In this document: in pieces, positions 53,233 to 63,000 of the stretch | Layout of the letters: every line of letters starts with the position of its first letter | Position numbering within the stretch: position 1 is the first letter of the stretch | NCBI GenBank assembly: GCA_963818775.1 | Contig: CAWFUF010000017.1 | Coordinates: forward strand, 62,001 to 126,000 | Direction: 5' to 3' | From: JAMXLO01 sp963818775 | Lineage (GTDB): Bacteria; Pseudomonadota; Alphaproteobacteria; Acetobacterales; Acetobacteraceae | DNA length: 64,000 nt | Notes under the pieces: generated by a model | The model's database searches: none | What the model was told of the DNA's origin: nothing | Seen by the model: the letters and a program-made list of their open reading frames with translations, nothing else | Position numbers and translations under genes: made by a program

Positions 53233-54275
53233 CAGTACACGGCGACGCCCGACAAATTCGGCTGTGTACCCTCATCGGCGCTGTGCATCAGGTTTATTGC
53301 GGGGATACCGCACAGCGCCTCAGTCCATTCGCGCAGAGTCGGCGTATCGGTGCACGGGCCGGTTATCAGACTGATAGCGAGCCCCATTTCCGCGAGTGCC
53401 TGCTTCGCACCCATCGCGCCGAGCGCATCGGCCGCAGCGAGGATTATCTTGAGATCGGCGCGTCGCGCTTTCAGGCAGCCAAGGAGCTCGGGTGCATTGG
53501 ACGAGACCGGATCGCCCGCACATTCCACCACCACCGCGTCGGCCGGCAGCGCAAGGCAGAAATCGAGCGCATTGGAGAGGATGTCGCTGATCCCGTTGCG
53601 ACCTACCGGATATGTGCTCGGAAGGCCGAAATCGATGCAATCGAAGGCCTCCGCTGCCCCGTAATCCAGGTATCTCGCCAGCTCCGTAAATGATGAAGTG
53701 CCTGTTGCCTTCAGGGCTATCACATTCGTATGGCCCTTCATGCGCAGCGTACGCACGATGCCGGCTCCGGCAGTGGTCTTGCCAACCTCCGATGAGGTCC
53801 CGAGCATGAGATACAAGGGCGCGTTATGATCCGTTCCCGCGGCGGTGGCCACGGCGAATTGCCGAATGTTCAGCGTCTCGCCGCGGTCCCCGTACACTGC
53901 CCCAAGATAGCGTACGCGCCCGAGGGGTCCCATCTCCTGTGGCGAGTGCCTGATCAGTTCACCGACAACTCCGGAATCAGAAAGCACCCAGTAGTCGTCA
54001 CCTGGAACGAGTCCGCCAGCGGGGATGCCACCAACGGCCCACAGCCTCGCTTTACGGTACCCCGGCGTGGCGAGAAAGACATCGCCCGGAGCGATTGTCA
54101 TCACGCGACCGGTCGGAGATTCTACCGCTATCGGCGGGGAATCACGCGGCAATTCGAAGGCGCAGATATCGCCCTCGTCGCCGCATTCCGCCCGGAATTG
54201 AATCACCTCGAGCGACGGCACGCGCCGCAGAACGGATGTACGCTTGATGTTGGCGGGAAGGCTTCCGCCGCTCAT
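53232..54275 (-). CDS. P-loop NTPase-domain protein of unknown function
   Basis: A 347-residue protein. Residues about 1-145 form an unrecognised beta-rich domain; from about 150 a P-loop domain begins with the Walker A LGTSSEVGKTTAGAG, and continues with VVVECAGDPVSSNAPEL in the position of a Walker B/switch region. The layout recalls the SIMIBI class (dethiobiotin-synthetase/MobB-like, or DUF1611 proteins), but I cannot assign it. No leader or membrane helix. It lies 5 bp behind a 74-codon gene and overlaps the broken DUF1254 gene, so the three probably form one transcript. Confidence 0.7.
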   Translation of the reverse strand: MSGGSLPANIKRTSVLRRVPSLEVIQFRAECGDEGDICAFELPRDSPPIAVESPTGRVMTIAPGDVFLATPGYRKARLWAVGGIPAGGLVPGDDYWVLSDSGVVGELIRHSPQEMGPLGRVRYLGAVYGDRGETLNIRQFAVATAAGTDHNAPLYLMLGTSSEVGKTTAGAGIVRTLRMKGHTNVIALKATGTSSFTELARYLDYGAAEAFDCIDFGLPSTYPVGRNGISDILSNALDFCLALPADAVVVECAGDPVSSNAPELLGCLKARRADLKIILAAADALGAMGAKQALAEMGLAISLITGPCTDTPTLREWTEALCGIPAINLMHSADEGTQPNLSGVAVY

Positions 54276-54280
54276 TTGCG

Positions 54281-54505
54281 CTAAGGTCGGCCCCCGCCCG
54301 ACTGAGCAGGCGGAGCGCCCGATGCTGGCGGCGTGCCTGGCCGGCGGCCGCGATAGATAAGAATGGAGTCGGTGCCGGAGATAAATTGCTGGCGCTCATT
54401 CAGCGGGATGCCGAGAGCCTCGGCGACTCTGTCAAGCGTTGCCTGGTCGACTGTGATCTGACGGACAATGTGGCGATCGCCCGTCGTTATAACGCATCCT
54501 CCCAT
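54281..54505 (-). CDS. small hypothetical protein
   Basis: A 74-residue protein starting at the ATG at 54505, which has an almost ideal ribosome site (GGGAGGATGCG); in-frame starts farther upstream lack one. The sequence runs from VITTGDRHIVRQITVDQATL through LGIPLNERQQFISG to a Pro/Gly/Ser-rich tail. No leader or membrane segment. Not a family I recognise. It precedes the P-loop gene by 5 bp and is likely co-expressed with it. Confidence 0.55.
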   Translation of the reverse strand: MGGCVITTGDRHIVRQITVDQATLDRVAEALGIPLNERQQFISGTDSILIYRGRRPGTPPASGAPPAQSGGGRP

Positions 54506-54657
54506 CGCATCCTCCCATGCCATAGACCCTGCCCCGACTTGCGTCCGCCGACAGGGAACCAGCGACCTTATAGCCAAATCACCCTAACGACTGTTGCATT
54601 CATGGCAAGTGTCTTGGGCCAACTGGTCACCCGCCGAGCGTACGGGCCGTCCACATG

Positions 54658-56268
54658 CTAGCTCAGCTCGTCGAGCAGCGCCTTCGCGCCCTTGAGATCC
54701 TGTGTGCCGAACCCCTCGGTGAACCAGCCGTAGACTGGTGCGAGAATGCCATAGGCCTCAGAGTAGCGACCGCGGTCGCTGGCCAGCTGGGCGAGGCTGA
54801 CTGCGGCGCGCAATTGCCAGAGCTTGGCCTCCTGCTCGTCGGCAATTGTCAGCGCCTTGCGATAAAGTCCCTCAGCGGCGTTGGAATGCCCCTGGTGCAG
54901 CATCGACTGGCCTTTGTACCGATAGAGCTCCGGTGCGAACCAGCGCTCCCCCAACCTTTCAGTGATCTCCAAGGCATGGTCCAACAGAGACAAGGCCTCC
55001 TCCACTTCCCCTGCAATCTCGCAAGCCTTGGCCAGGAGGGCGATATGATAGGATATTCGCGTTTCCGCGCCCGTGGCGCTGTAAGCGCTCGAACCGCTGC
55101 GCAACAGAGATATGCCCTCTGCCACATCGCCGGTACTTGCCTTGCCCCATCCGCGATAGATTGTCCCCAGCGCCCGATACAACGGGAAACCGTGCTCTGT
55201 CGCCACCGCAATCAGTTGGCCCGCCCGCTCATCCAAAAACGCGTTATCGCCGTAAAGGGAAAGCAACCTACAGCCTTGCGCCAAACTCGCCGCGAGAGAC
55301 GGCGGATGTGCCAGTGTCAAAGCCTCGTCGATCGCCGCGTCGATCTGAACCAATGCCTGGTCCGGAAAGCCGAGACAGAAAAGCGCTATTCCTAATTGCC
55401 CTCTCGCTCCCAGCCGAGGATGGCTCCCCGTTTGATAGCTGAGCGAAGCGTGGGCACTCGGATCATAGAGCGCCAGAACCTGTTCCAGATGGGATCGGGA
55501 CGTAGCAAATTTGCCAGCGTACATCAGGGTTCGCCCGGAGGAGGCGTGACCTAGAACGAGTCCCGCCGTGTCGTTGCGCTGACGGCTCAGACGCAGCAAA
55601 TCCTCGTCGAGGCGCTGCGCCAGATCGAATTCGCCGCGGTATATGTGATAGAAGGACTGCCCATAGGGAATGTGAAGGAACTGCGAGGGAAAACCCAACT
55701 GCTCCCACAACTCTCTGGCGCGGGCGAAGGCGTGACCCATTTCCGGCGTCGCTTGGCCTTTGACGAATCGCAATGCCGGCCCCAGAGCGCTCAAAAACTC
55801 AAGCTCCTGCTGCTGGCGCTCGCGGCTATCTGGCAGCAGAGCCAACTGATCCAGGCCCTTTTGCAATTGCGCGGCCGCTTCCGTCATCGCCGAACGAGTG
55901 GCGGATCTTCGACCAGCCTTGCCCCAATAGGCAGCGGATTTTTCAACGAGCCCCGCTTCGGAATAATGCTGCGCCAGGAGCTCCGGCTGGCTGTCCATCA
56001 GCTCGGGGGAATCGGTTTCGAGCGCATCGGCAATCTGCGCGTGCATTTGCTGGCGGACGTTGCGCAGCAGACTGCCGTGCGCCGCGTCCTGCACCAGTGC
56101 ATGCTTGAATGTATATATCGCGTCAGGCGGCGCGCCCCGCTGGAAGACCAGCTCAGAGGCGACCAAACGAGCCAGGGCCGCGTGCAATTCATCCGGTGCC
56201 AGGCGGGAGACTTTCCTCAGAAGCGAGTACCGAAAACTCACGTCCGATTGCCGCGCCAATCTGCGCAA
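54658..56268 (-). CDS. C-terminal part of a frameshifted adenylate cyclase/AAA/TPR protein
   Basis: The downstream frame of a single ancestral gene (54658-58033). It continues directly from the AAA module (RYSLLRKVSRLAPDELHAALARLV, then FKHALVQDAAHGSLL) into a long helical TPR-like region with repeated LxxAxxLLxxAL patterns up to the stop at 54658. The first residues of this open frame (before RYSLL) are out-of-frame and not expected to be real; the TTG at 56268 is no convincing start. One extra G at 56230/56231 separates it from the upstream part. Transcribed on the minus strand, alone. Confidence 0.75.
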   Translation of the reverse strand: MRRLARQSDVSFRYSLLRKVSRLAPDELHAALARLVASELVFQRGAPPDAIYTFKHALVQDAAHGSLLRNVRQQMHAQIADALETDSPELMDSQPELLAQHYSEAGLVEKSAAYWGKAGRRSATRSAMTEAAAQLQKGLDQLALLPDSRERQQQELEFLSALGPALRFVKGQATPEMGHAFARARELWEQLGFPSQFLHIPYGQSFYHIYRGEFDLAQRLDEDLLRLSRQRNDTAGLVLGHASSGRTLMYAGKFATSRSHLEQVLALYDPSAHASLSYQTGSHPRLGARGQLGIALFCLGFPDQALVQIDAAIDEALTLAHPPSLAASLAQGCRLLSLYGDNAFLDERAGQLIAVATEHGFPLYRALGTIYRGWGKASTGDVAEGISLLRSGSSAYSATGAETRISYHIALLAKACEIAGEVEEALSLLDHALEITERLGERWFAPELYRYKGQSMLHQGHSNAAEGLYRKALTIADEQEAKLWQLRAAVSLAQLASDRGRYSEAYGILAPVYGWFTEGFGTQDLKGAKALLDELS

Positions 56269-58033
56269 CGTGCCGCACAGACGCCAAGCGATCGAGTCGC
56301 GCCATCAGTGAGTCATGCAAACTTGTCGGGATCGCAAATGGCGGCAGCGCGCGATCCAGTACGTAGCGATCTGCTTCCTCGCGCAGCAAACCACTTTCCA
56401 AAATGCTCTTGGTCAATTCCTCGACAAAAAGCGGCACACCGTCGGTGCGATCGACGATCTGGTCGACAACCTCGTACGGTAGCGCCTTGCCGGCTGAGAC
56501 ATGCAACACCAAGGCGGTCCGGTCGCGCCGATCCAGGCGGTTGAGGGCCAGCATGCTAACCCCAGGTTGGCCGGTCCAGGGCGGCTGGAACTCGGGACGG
56601 AACGTCACAACCAGAAGCACCGGCAGGCTGCGCACACGCTCTACGGTGAGATCAAGCAGCTCGCGCGTCGTCGGGTCGATCCAATGCGCGTCCTCGAAGA
56701 CCATCAGCACCGGTTGCTGGCGTGCCAGGCCCTCGATTTGCCTGATCAGCGCTTCCAGTGTGCGTTGCTTCTTGCGCTGCGGGCTGAGGTCCGGTAGCGG
56801 GTGACTCTCCGAAGCAGGCAAGGAAAGCAGATCGGCGAGGAATGCAACATCCTCGTCGAGCGGCGCGGCGCGTGCCGCCAAGGCTTCGAGCTTCTCCAGT
56901 TTGACCGCGGGCGTGTCCTCACGCGCAAACCCGGCCGCGCGGCCAAGCTGATCTACAATTGGAAAAAGTGCACTGTCCTGGTGATAGGGCGAGCAGAAAT
57001 AGCGCAGACGAGTAGCCGGCTCGGCGGCAAGACATTCCTGCAACGTCGCGGCGATCCGCGACTTGCCGAGGCCGGCCTCGCCAGACACCAGCACTACCTG
57101 ACCCTCGCCGCTCTTGGCGCGTGCCCAACGGCGTTGCAGCAGGTCGAGTTCTTCCTCGCGCCCGACCAGTGGCGATAGCGTGGCAGTGTGCATCGCCTCG
57201 AAACGGCTCTCGACGACACTTGGACGCAGCACCTGCCATGCAGGCACTGGTAGTGCAATGCCCTTCACCACGACGGCGCCGAGCTCACGATATTCGAAGA
57301 GATCACCAACCAGCCGGCGCGTCCCTGAGGCAATGACGACGGTGTTTGGTTCGGCCATGGCTTGCAGACGGGCGGCGAGATTTGGCGTCTCGCCAATCGC
57401 TGTCTGCTGCCGCGACTCGCCCGTTCCGATCGGTTCGCCGACAACCACGAGACCCGTCGCGATGCCGATGCGGACCCGCACGCATTCGCTCAATGCGGGC
57501 GTCTGGCCGATCTCAGCGATAATCGCGAGCGCCGCACGGACCGCCCGCTCAGCATCGTCCTCATGCGCCCGCGGGTAACCAAAATAGATCAGCACGCCAT
57601 CGCCGACATAGCGGGCGATAAAGCCGTCGAAGCGTGTGATTGTCGCAGCAACGCAGGACTGATAGCTGCGGATGACCGCACCAAAATCCTCTGGGTCAAG
57701 TCGCGTCGACATTTGGGTGGAATCTGTCATGTCGCAGAACATCACGCTCACTTGGCGGCGTTCGGCGACCGACTGCTGAGGCCGATCAGGTTCATCGTCG
57801 GAGGAACCAGCGGTCTGCGCAGGCGTGCTCGGATCATCAGGGAGCGCGCCGTTGACGCGCAGCTTCGCAATTGCATCCAATAGCCGGCGGCGATGACCGA
57901 CAGCGGTAATGCCAAGGTCCTTCAGGTCTTCCGCGGTAAGACTGGGCAACAGGTCTGCGTCGACCGCATTCTCGCGGAATGCCGCCTCATATTGCTCAAG
58001 ACCAAGCGCTCGCAGCCAGTCCGCGATGTCCAT
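56189..58033 (-). CDS. N-terminal part of a frameshifted SAM-cyclase-AAA adenylate cyclase
   Basis: A 614-residue open frame. Residues 1-60 are a SAM domain (DIADWLRALGLEQYEAAF); about 90-265 form a class III nucleotide cyclase with metal Asp residues in VMFCDMTDSTQM and FIARYVGDGVLIYFGYP, and GIATGLVVVGEPIG; from about 290 an AAA/orc1-like ATPase with Walker A SGEAGLGKSRI and Walker B VLMVFEDAHWID. In the intact family a TPR region follows in the same chain. Here the frame goes astray after AAIGREFS, ending 12 codons later. Restoring one base would join both parts into about 1,120 residues. Confidence 0.82.
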   Translation of the reverse strand: MDIADWLRALGLEQYEAAFRENAVDADLLPSLTAEDLKDLGITAVGHRRRLLDAIAKLRVNGALPDDPSTPAQTAGSSDDEPDRPQQSVAERRQVSVMFCDMTDSTQMSTRLDPEDFGAVIRSYQSCVAATITRFDGFIARYVGDGVLIYFGYPRAHEDDAERAVRAALAIIAEIGQTPALSECVRVRIGIATGLVVVGEPIGTGESRQQTAIGETPNLAARLQAMAEPNTVVIASGTRRLVGDLFEYRELGAVVVKGIALPVPAWQVLRPSVVESRFEAMHTATLSPLVGREEELDLLQRRWARAKSGEGQVVLVSGEAGLGKSRIAATLQECLAAEPATRLRYFCSPYHQDSALFPIVDQLGRAAGFAREDTPAVKLEKLEALAARAAPLDEDVAFLADLLSLPASESHPLPDLSPQRKKQRTLEALIRQIEGLARQQPVLMVFEDAHWIDPTTRELLDLTVERVRSLPVLLVVTFRPEFQPPWTGQPGVSMLALNRLDRRDRTALVLHVSAGKALPYEVVDQIVDRTDGVPLFVEELTKSILESGLLREEADRYVLDRALPPFAIPTSLHDSLMARLDRLASVRHVAQIGAAIGREFSVLASEESLPPGTG

Positions 58034-58117
58034 CGCGCCCCCCGGTGGCAGTCTTTGCCCCCCGGCCGAACATTGCGCAACCAGGGCGGAACTGTCCAGA
58101 AAGGAACTGTGGCAGCG

Positions 58118-58319
58118 GTTTCGGAGCGCCCGGTCCGCGTGTTGGTTGATGAAGCGCGAAAGTTACATCGACGAAGTTTCTGACCTTTGCACTTGCCGAT
58201 TTCTCCATGTAGCGTTCGCCATTGGTGACCTTGGGGATCGGACGAGCCTCGATGCAGTGCTCCATAACGTCGATGCCATCTTTTATGTTGCGCTGGCGTT
58301 CCCTCCCTGCGAAACTTAG
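58118..58319 (+). pseudogene. NmrA/NAD(P)-binding protein gene remnant
   Basis: The 406-bp gap 58034-58439 holds no intact gene, but the plus strand contains two out-of-phase fragments of an NmrA-type NAD(P)-binding protein: ERPVRVLVDEARKL (near 58118-58160) and FAIGDLGDRTSLDAVLHNVDAIFYVALAF (58215-58310), ending ET and TAG at 58319. In intact relatives these parts are adjacent (VRALVRDxAKA ... VVxGDLxDxxSLxxALxGVDAVF), so this is a decayed, truncated gene. The N-terminal GxxGxxG and everything after the third strand are missing. Confidence 0.6.
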
Positions 58320-58439
58320 GTCCTGCGTCGCAATCAGTGCTGGCGTGCCTCGGTCCGCGCCTTTCAGCGTTGATCCAAATCAATGCCTCCACCGCCGCAG
58401 CATGACCGAGTAGGCCCGCGTCACGATGGAGTAGGTACC

Positions 58440-59348
58440 ATGATACGTTCCCGACGGATCGGGCAGGCTCTCAGCCTGAGTCTGTTGCTCGCGACCGGCG
58501 GCGGCGTATACGTGCAGGCGGTCGCGCAGCCACAGAACGCGACACCGTCCAAGCCGCCGGCGGCAGTGCAAAGCAAACGGCCGACATCGACGAAAATGGT
58601 GCTTGAGCCGCGAGCGATGGCCTTACTCAAGGCCGCGAGCGACCGACTGGCGGCGGCGAAGTCGATGTCCTTTACCGCCGTCGCAAGCTATGAATATCCA
58701 AGCCAGCTCGGGCCACCGATTCTCTATACAGTGCGCTACGACGTCACCATGGCGCGGCCGGACAAACTCCGAGTGATCATCCCAGGCGACGGCCCTGCCT
58801 CTGAGTTCTATTACGACGGCAAGTCGATGATGGCCTACGCGCCGGTCGAGAATTTGGTCGCGACCGCCGATGCGCCGCCAACGATCGACGGTGCGCTGAA
58901 GGCTGCGTTCGAAACCGCCGACATTTATTACCCGTTCACCGACCTGCTCGTTGCAGATCCCTATGCCGCGCTGACGGACGGCGCGGTCCTCGCGTTCTAC
59001 ATTGGCCCGTCGGGCATGGTGGGAGGCACCAAGACCGAGATGGTGGCGTGGGCCAACAGCGACGTGTTCCTGCAGATCTGGATCGGTGCCGACGACAAGC
59101 TTCCGCGTCGGGTGCGTGCGGTTTACCGCACCGATCCGCTGAGTTTGCGCCATGAGTTGGACCTGTCGAACTGGCAGATCGATCAGGAGATCCCCGCCGG
59201 CACCTTCACGTCGGAGAAGGCCAAGACCGCCTCGCCGATGAAGTTCGACAGTCCCGCGCATGCGCCCGCGCCGCCTGGCCTGAAGCCGCTGGGGAACGCG
59301 AAGCCGCCCAAGTCCGCGTCCGCCCAGCCGGCAGCGAAGTCACCCTGA
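58440..59348 (+). CDS. DUF2092 family exported protein
   Basis: A 302-residue protein with a leader (IGQALSLSLLLATGGGVYVQAVA) and a body typical of DUF2092: ALLKAASDRLAAAKSMSFTA, SEFYYDGKSMMAY and YYPFTDLLVADPYAALTDG. The fold resembles LolA/LppX-like hydrophobic-ligand carriers, from family knowledge only. The C-terminus is a Pro/Ala/Lys-rich tail. The ATG at 58440 has GGAGTAGG upstream. It lies 13 bp before a glycine-rich exported protein gene, with which it is very probably co-transcribed. Confidence 0.78.
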   Translation: MIRSRRIGQALSLSLLLATGGGVYVQAVAQPQNATPSKPPAAVQSKRPTSTKMVLEPRAMALLKAASDRLAAAKSMSFTAVASYEYPSQLGPPILYTVRYDVTMARPDKLRVIIPGDGPASEFYYDGKSMMAYAPVENLVATADAPPTIDGALKAAFETADIYYPFTDLLVADPYAALTDGAVLAFYIGPSGMVGGTKTEMVAWANSDVFLQIWIGADDKLPRRVRAVYRTDPLSLRHELDLSNWQIDQEIPAGTFTSEKAKTASPMKFDSPAHAPAPPGLKPLGNAKPPKSASAQPAAKSP

Positions 59349-59361
59349 GAGGTTGAACGTC

Positions 59362-60012
59362 ATGAAAGCAATCGTCGTTGTGACCGCGGCCTTGCTGGTG
59401 GGCGCGCTACGGCCGGATCCGGCCTACGCGTGGGCCACCGCCAACCGCTGGGGCGGCAGCACGAGCCACAGTTGGGGTTCCACCAGCCACACCAACGCCT
59501 GGGGCGGCAGCACTAGTCACGCTTATGGCGAGGGGACCGAGCACACCAACATGTATGGCGGCAGCACGGCGCATGCCTGGGGCGGCGGGACCGAGCACAC
59601 AAATGCTTACGGCGGCAGCACCTATGGGGCGTACGGTGCAGGGGCAACTCACACCTATGCCTCGGGAGCGAGTGTCTATCATCCGCCAGGCTACGGTGGA
59701 TATCCCGGGTATCCCGCGTATCATCCGCCGGTCGCGGTGCCGTACTATTCGGCAGCGGGCTGTTACGGCTGCGCGGCGGCCGCCGGTGCCGTCGTTGGCG
59801 CAACCGCCGGCATGGCTGTCGGTGCGGCCGCGGCCAGCGCGGCCTACGCGCCGCCGGTATATGCGCCGCCCGCCGCGCCGGTGGCCTATGCGAGTTTGCC
59901 GGCCGGTTGCATCTACCGAATCCTGCCCCACGAATACGAATGTGCCGGGACGTGGTTCGCCCCCGCCTATGGAGCCAACGGCGTCTACTACCGGGTCGTT
60001 GCTCCACCGTGA
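59362..60012 (+). CDS. Gly/Tyr/His-rich exported repeat protein
   Basis: A 216-residue protein with a Sec leader (IVVVTAALLVGALRPDPAYA). The mature N-terminal third consists of tandem GGSTSH-type repeats with Trp/Tyr and His, the middle has PPGYGGYPGYPAYHPP, then a glycine-zipper-like hydrophobic stretch (AAAAGAVVGATAGMAVGAAA) and a C-terminal part with two cysteines (GCIYRILPHEYECAG). It looks like a surface or periplasmic structural/metal-binding protein; glycine-zipper segments often insert in the outer membrane. Ribosome site GAGAGG upstream of the ATG. Function unknown, co-transcribed with DUF2092. Confidence 0.72.
   Translation: MKAIVVVTAALLVGALRPDPAYAWATANRWGGSTSHSWGSTSHTNAWGGSTSHAYGEGTEHTNMYGGSTAHAWGGGTEHTNAYGGSTYGAYGAGATHTYASGASVYHPPGYGGYPGYPAYHPPVAVPYYSAAGCYGCAAAAGAVVGATAGMAVGAAAASAAYAPPVYAPPAAPVAYASLPAGCIYRILPHEYECAGTWFAPAYGANGVYYRVVAPP
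59494..59655 (+). repeat. three 54-bp tandem repeats within the Gly-rich gene
   Basis: Units at 59494-59547, 59548-59601 and 59602-59655, each coding for 18 residues of pattern N-x-W/Y-GGST ... G-x-G-x-x-HT. They are diverged at the base level but keep Gly, Ser, Thr and His positions. Confidence 0.75.
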
Positions 60013-60039
60013 CAGCCGGCTGCGAGCATCAGCTCCGCC

Positions 60040-63000
60040 TCAGGCCAGGATAGCTACCTCCCGTGTGCCGGCACGTGCGTCTTCGGCAAGGCGTTGCACT
60101 GCGGGATAGTCAACCTTCCCGGTGCCGAGCAGCGGCATCGACGCCACGCTCAACACCGCGCGCGGCACCATGATCTCGGGAATCATCCGCGCCCTGGCGA
60201 GTGCCAGAACCTCTCGCGTGTCCACATTCTGCCGAGTGGTCGCCAACAGCAGGGACTCGCCCTTGCGCGCATCTGGCACGCTGATCACCGCATGCTGGGC
60301 ATCCGGCCACAGCGACGCCACCAGCGCCTCGGCCGCTCCCATCGACACCATCTCACCGCCAATCTTGGCAAACCGCTTCGCCCGACCGACGATGGTCACG
60401 AAACCCGCGGCATCGACCGACACGATGTCGCCGGTGTCGTACCAGCCGTCTTCTGGCGGCTCCAGCACACCCGGTGTTGTTTCGTGCAGATAGCCGAGCA
60501 TTACGTTGAGGCCGCGAACGTGCAGGCGACCGCCGGTTTCGATGCCCGCGACCGGCACGAGCCGCCATTCGATTCCCGGCAGCAAGCGCCCGACCGTGCC
60601 GGGACGACACTGCATCGCGGTGTTCAGCGTGAGCACCGGAGATGTCTCGGTTGCACCGTAGCCTTCCAGCACGCGGGCGCCGAAGCGGTCGGCGAACAGA
60701 TGCCGGGTTTCCTCACGCACCTTCTCCGCCCCGGCGAAGATGTAGCGCATGGCGTAGAAGTCGTATGGATGCGCGTAGCGCGCCCAGCCATTGAGGAACG
60801 TGTCCGTGCTGAAGCAGATTGTCGCGTCGGTGTCGTAGATCAGCGCCGGCACGATGCGATAGTGCAGCGGCGTCGGATAGTGAAACGTCCGCACGCCGGA
60901 TACCAGCGGCAGGATCGTGCCGCCGGTCAGGCCGAAGGCGTGGAACATCGGCATCGCGTTGAACGCGATGTCGCCGCCGTGGAAATCGATCACCGAGGCA
61001 AGCTGCGCGCAGTTGGTGAGCAGGTTGCGATGGCTCAGCACCACCCCCTTCGGCGCGCCCTCCGAGCCGCTGGTGAACAGCACCACCGCAGGCGCATCCG
61101 GGTCCGTCGAAGCACCCGGCAGGCCACTTGCCCGCCACGCATCGCGTTTGGCTCGTAGTTTCGCGCGCAGCCCGATCGTATCGCGCACATCCTCCAGCCA
61201 GACGAAACGCACCTCCTGCGACATGCGCTCCACCACCCTGGCGAGCCGCCCCTTCTCCACGAAACTGCGGCTCGAGATCACCGTGCGCACGCCAGCAGTA
61301 CGGCAGGCCGACAGCATCGCCGCCGCGCCGGCCGAGATGTTCAGCAGACACGGCACGATGCCGAACGCCTGCAGCCCCATGAACGCCACCAACGAGGCGA
61401 TCGCATTCGGCATCAGCAACGCCACATGCGTTTCGCCCGGCGCGGCGCCGGCAAGCGCACGACCCAGCGCCGCCGAGCCGACCACAACGCGGTCATAGCC
61501 GATCGGCTTGCGTTCGATGTCCTCGGCAATGATTGTCCGCGCGCCAAATGCATCGCGCGCGTCCAGCAGTGCGGTGAACAGACTCTTGCTGGTGTTTTTC
61601 GAACGGAACACCGCGTCGACCATCACGTCCTGCAAGGCGCGGCCGGTCACCTCGCGACGTTGCCGCGGTGTCAGGTCCTCGCTGTGCGGTGGCGCGAGCA
61701 GGACAGGCGGCAGGATGTTCAGCCGAAGCGGCGGAAACCAGCGGAGCCGCAGCCTTCCGCGCATGCGGCCAAGATGGCTGAACTGCAGCCCGTCGATGCA
61801 GATCGGCACCACCTTCGCATGCGACTTGTCGGCGACCATGGCGGCGCCTTCGTAGACCTTCATCAGCCCGCCGGTACGCGTCATGCGCCCCTCGGGAAAT
61901 ATGATCAGCTTGCGCCCGTGGTCGCGCACCGCCTCAACCATTCGCTTCACCGAATAGGGCGATTGCACGTCCACCGGAAACGTTTCGACAGCCGCGAGAA
62001 ACGGCTTGAAGTACCATTTGGCAGCCTGCGCCGTATGGATCGCGAAGGTTGGGCTGTCAGGCAGACAGGCCGCGATCAGGCACGCGTCGAGATAGGACTG
62101 GTGGTTGGCGACGATGACCGCGCAATCGCCGGCGGCCTTGTAGTGCTCCAGGCCATGCACCTGCAGGCGATGGAAGCGGTGGAAATACCAGCGCAGGATG
62201 GCGCGATAGACGTCGTGCGGCAGAATGCGCACGATCCACAGCGCGACGAACAGATTGGCCACGGCGGCGAAGTGCAGTACCGCGGGCGCGCGCAGACCCA
62301 CCGCGGCAAGTCCCGCCGCCGCCGCGGCTCCTGCCACCATGAACAGCGCATTCATGATGTTGTTGGCCGCTATCATGCGCGATCGCTCGGACGGTGCCGC
62401 TGCATCCTGAATGATCGCGTAGAGCGGCACCGAGAACACGCCGCCGCACGCCGCGAGCAGGAACAGATTGACGATCATCCGCCAGCCGGCGAACGAGGAA
62501 ACCGCTTCCACTGCGGTCGCGATGCTGCCAGCCGATGCCGCGGATGAAGCGAAGTCCCAGCAGAACAGCGAAATGCCAAGTGCGGCGAACGGCACCAGTC
62601 GCGCTGACACCTCGCCGTGCAGCAATCGCGCGCACTGCATCGATCCGACACCGACACCGATGGCGAACACCGACAGCAGCAGCGTGAGCACCGTGCCGTC
62701 GGAATGCAGCGTGTCGCGCGCCACGACGGGAAACTCGGTCATCAGCGTGGCGCCCATGGTCCAGAACCACGACAGGCCGAGAACCGACAGCCAGATCGGT
62801 CGGATCGAGGCGGCATGACGCGTGACGCGCCAAGTCTCTGCGAACAGATTCGGCGAAATGCGCAATGCAGGATCGGCGGCAGGCGATACGGGGATCAGAA
62901 ATGCCGCGAACAGTCCGAGCAGGGCGAGCGCGACACCGGCCGCGCCGACCCAGACGGTGCCGTGCGGCAGCAATATCAATGCGCCGCCCGCGACTGTGCC

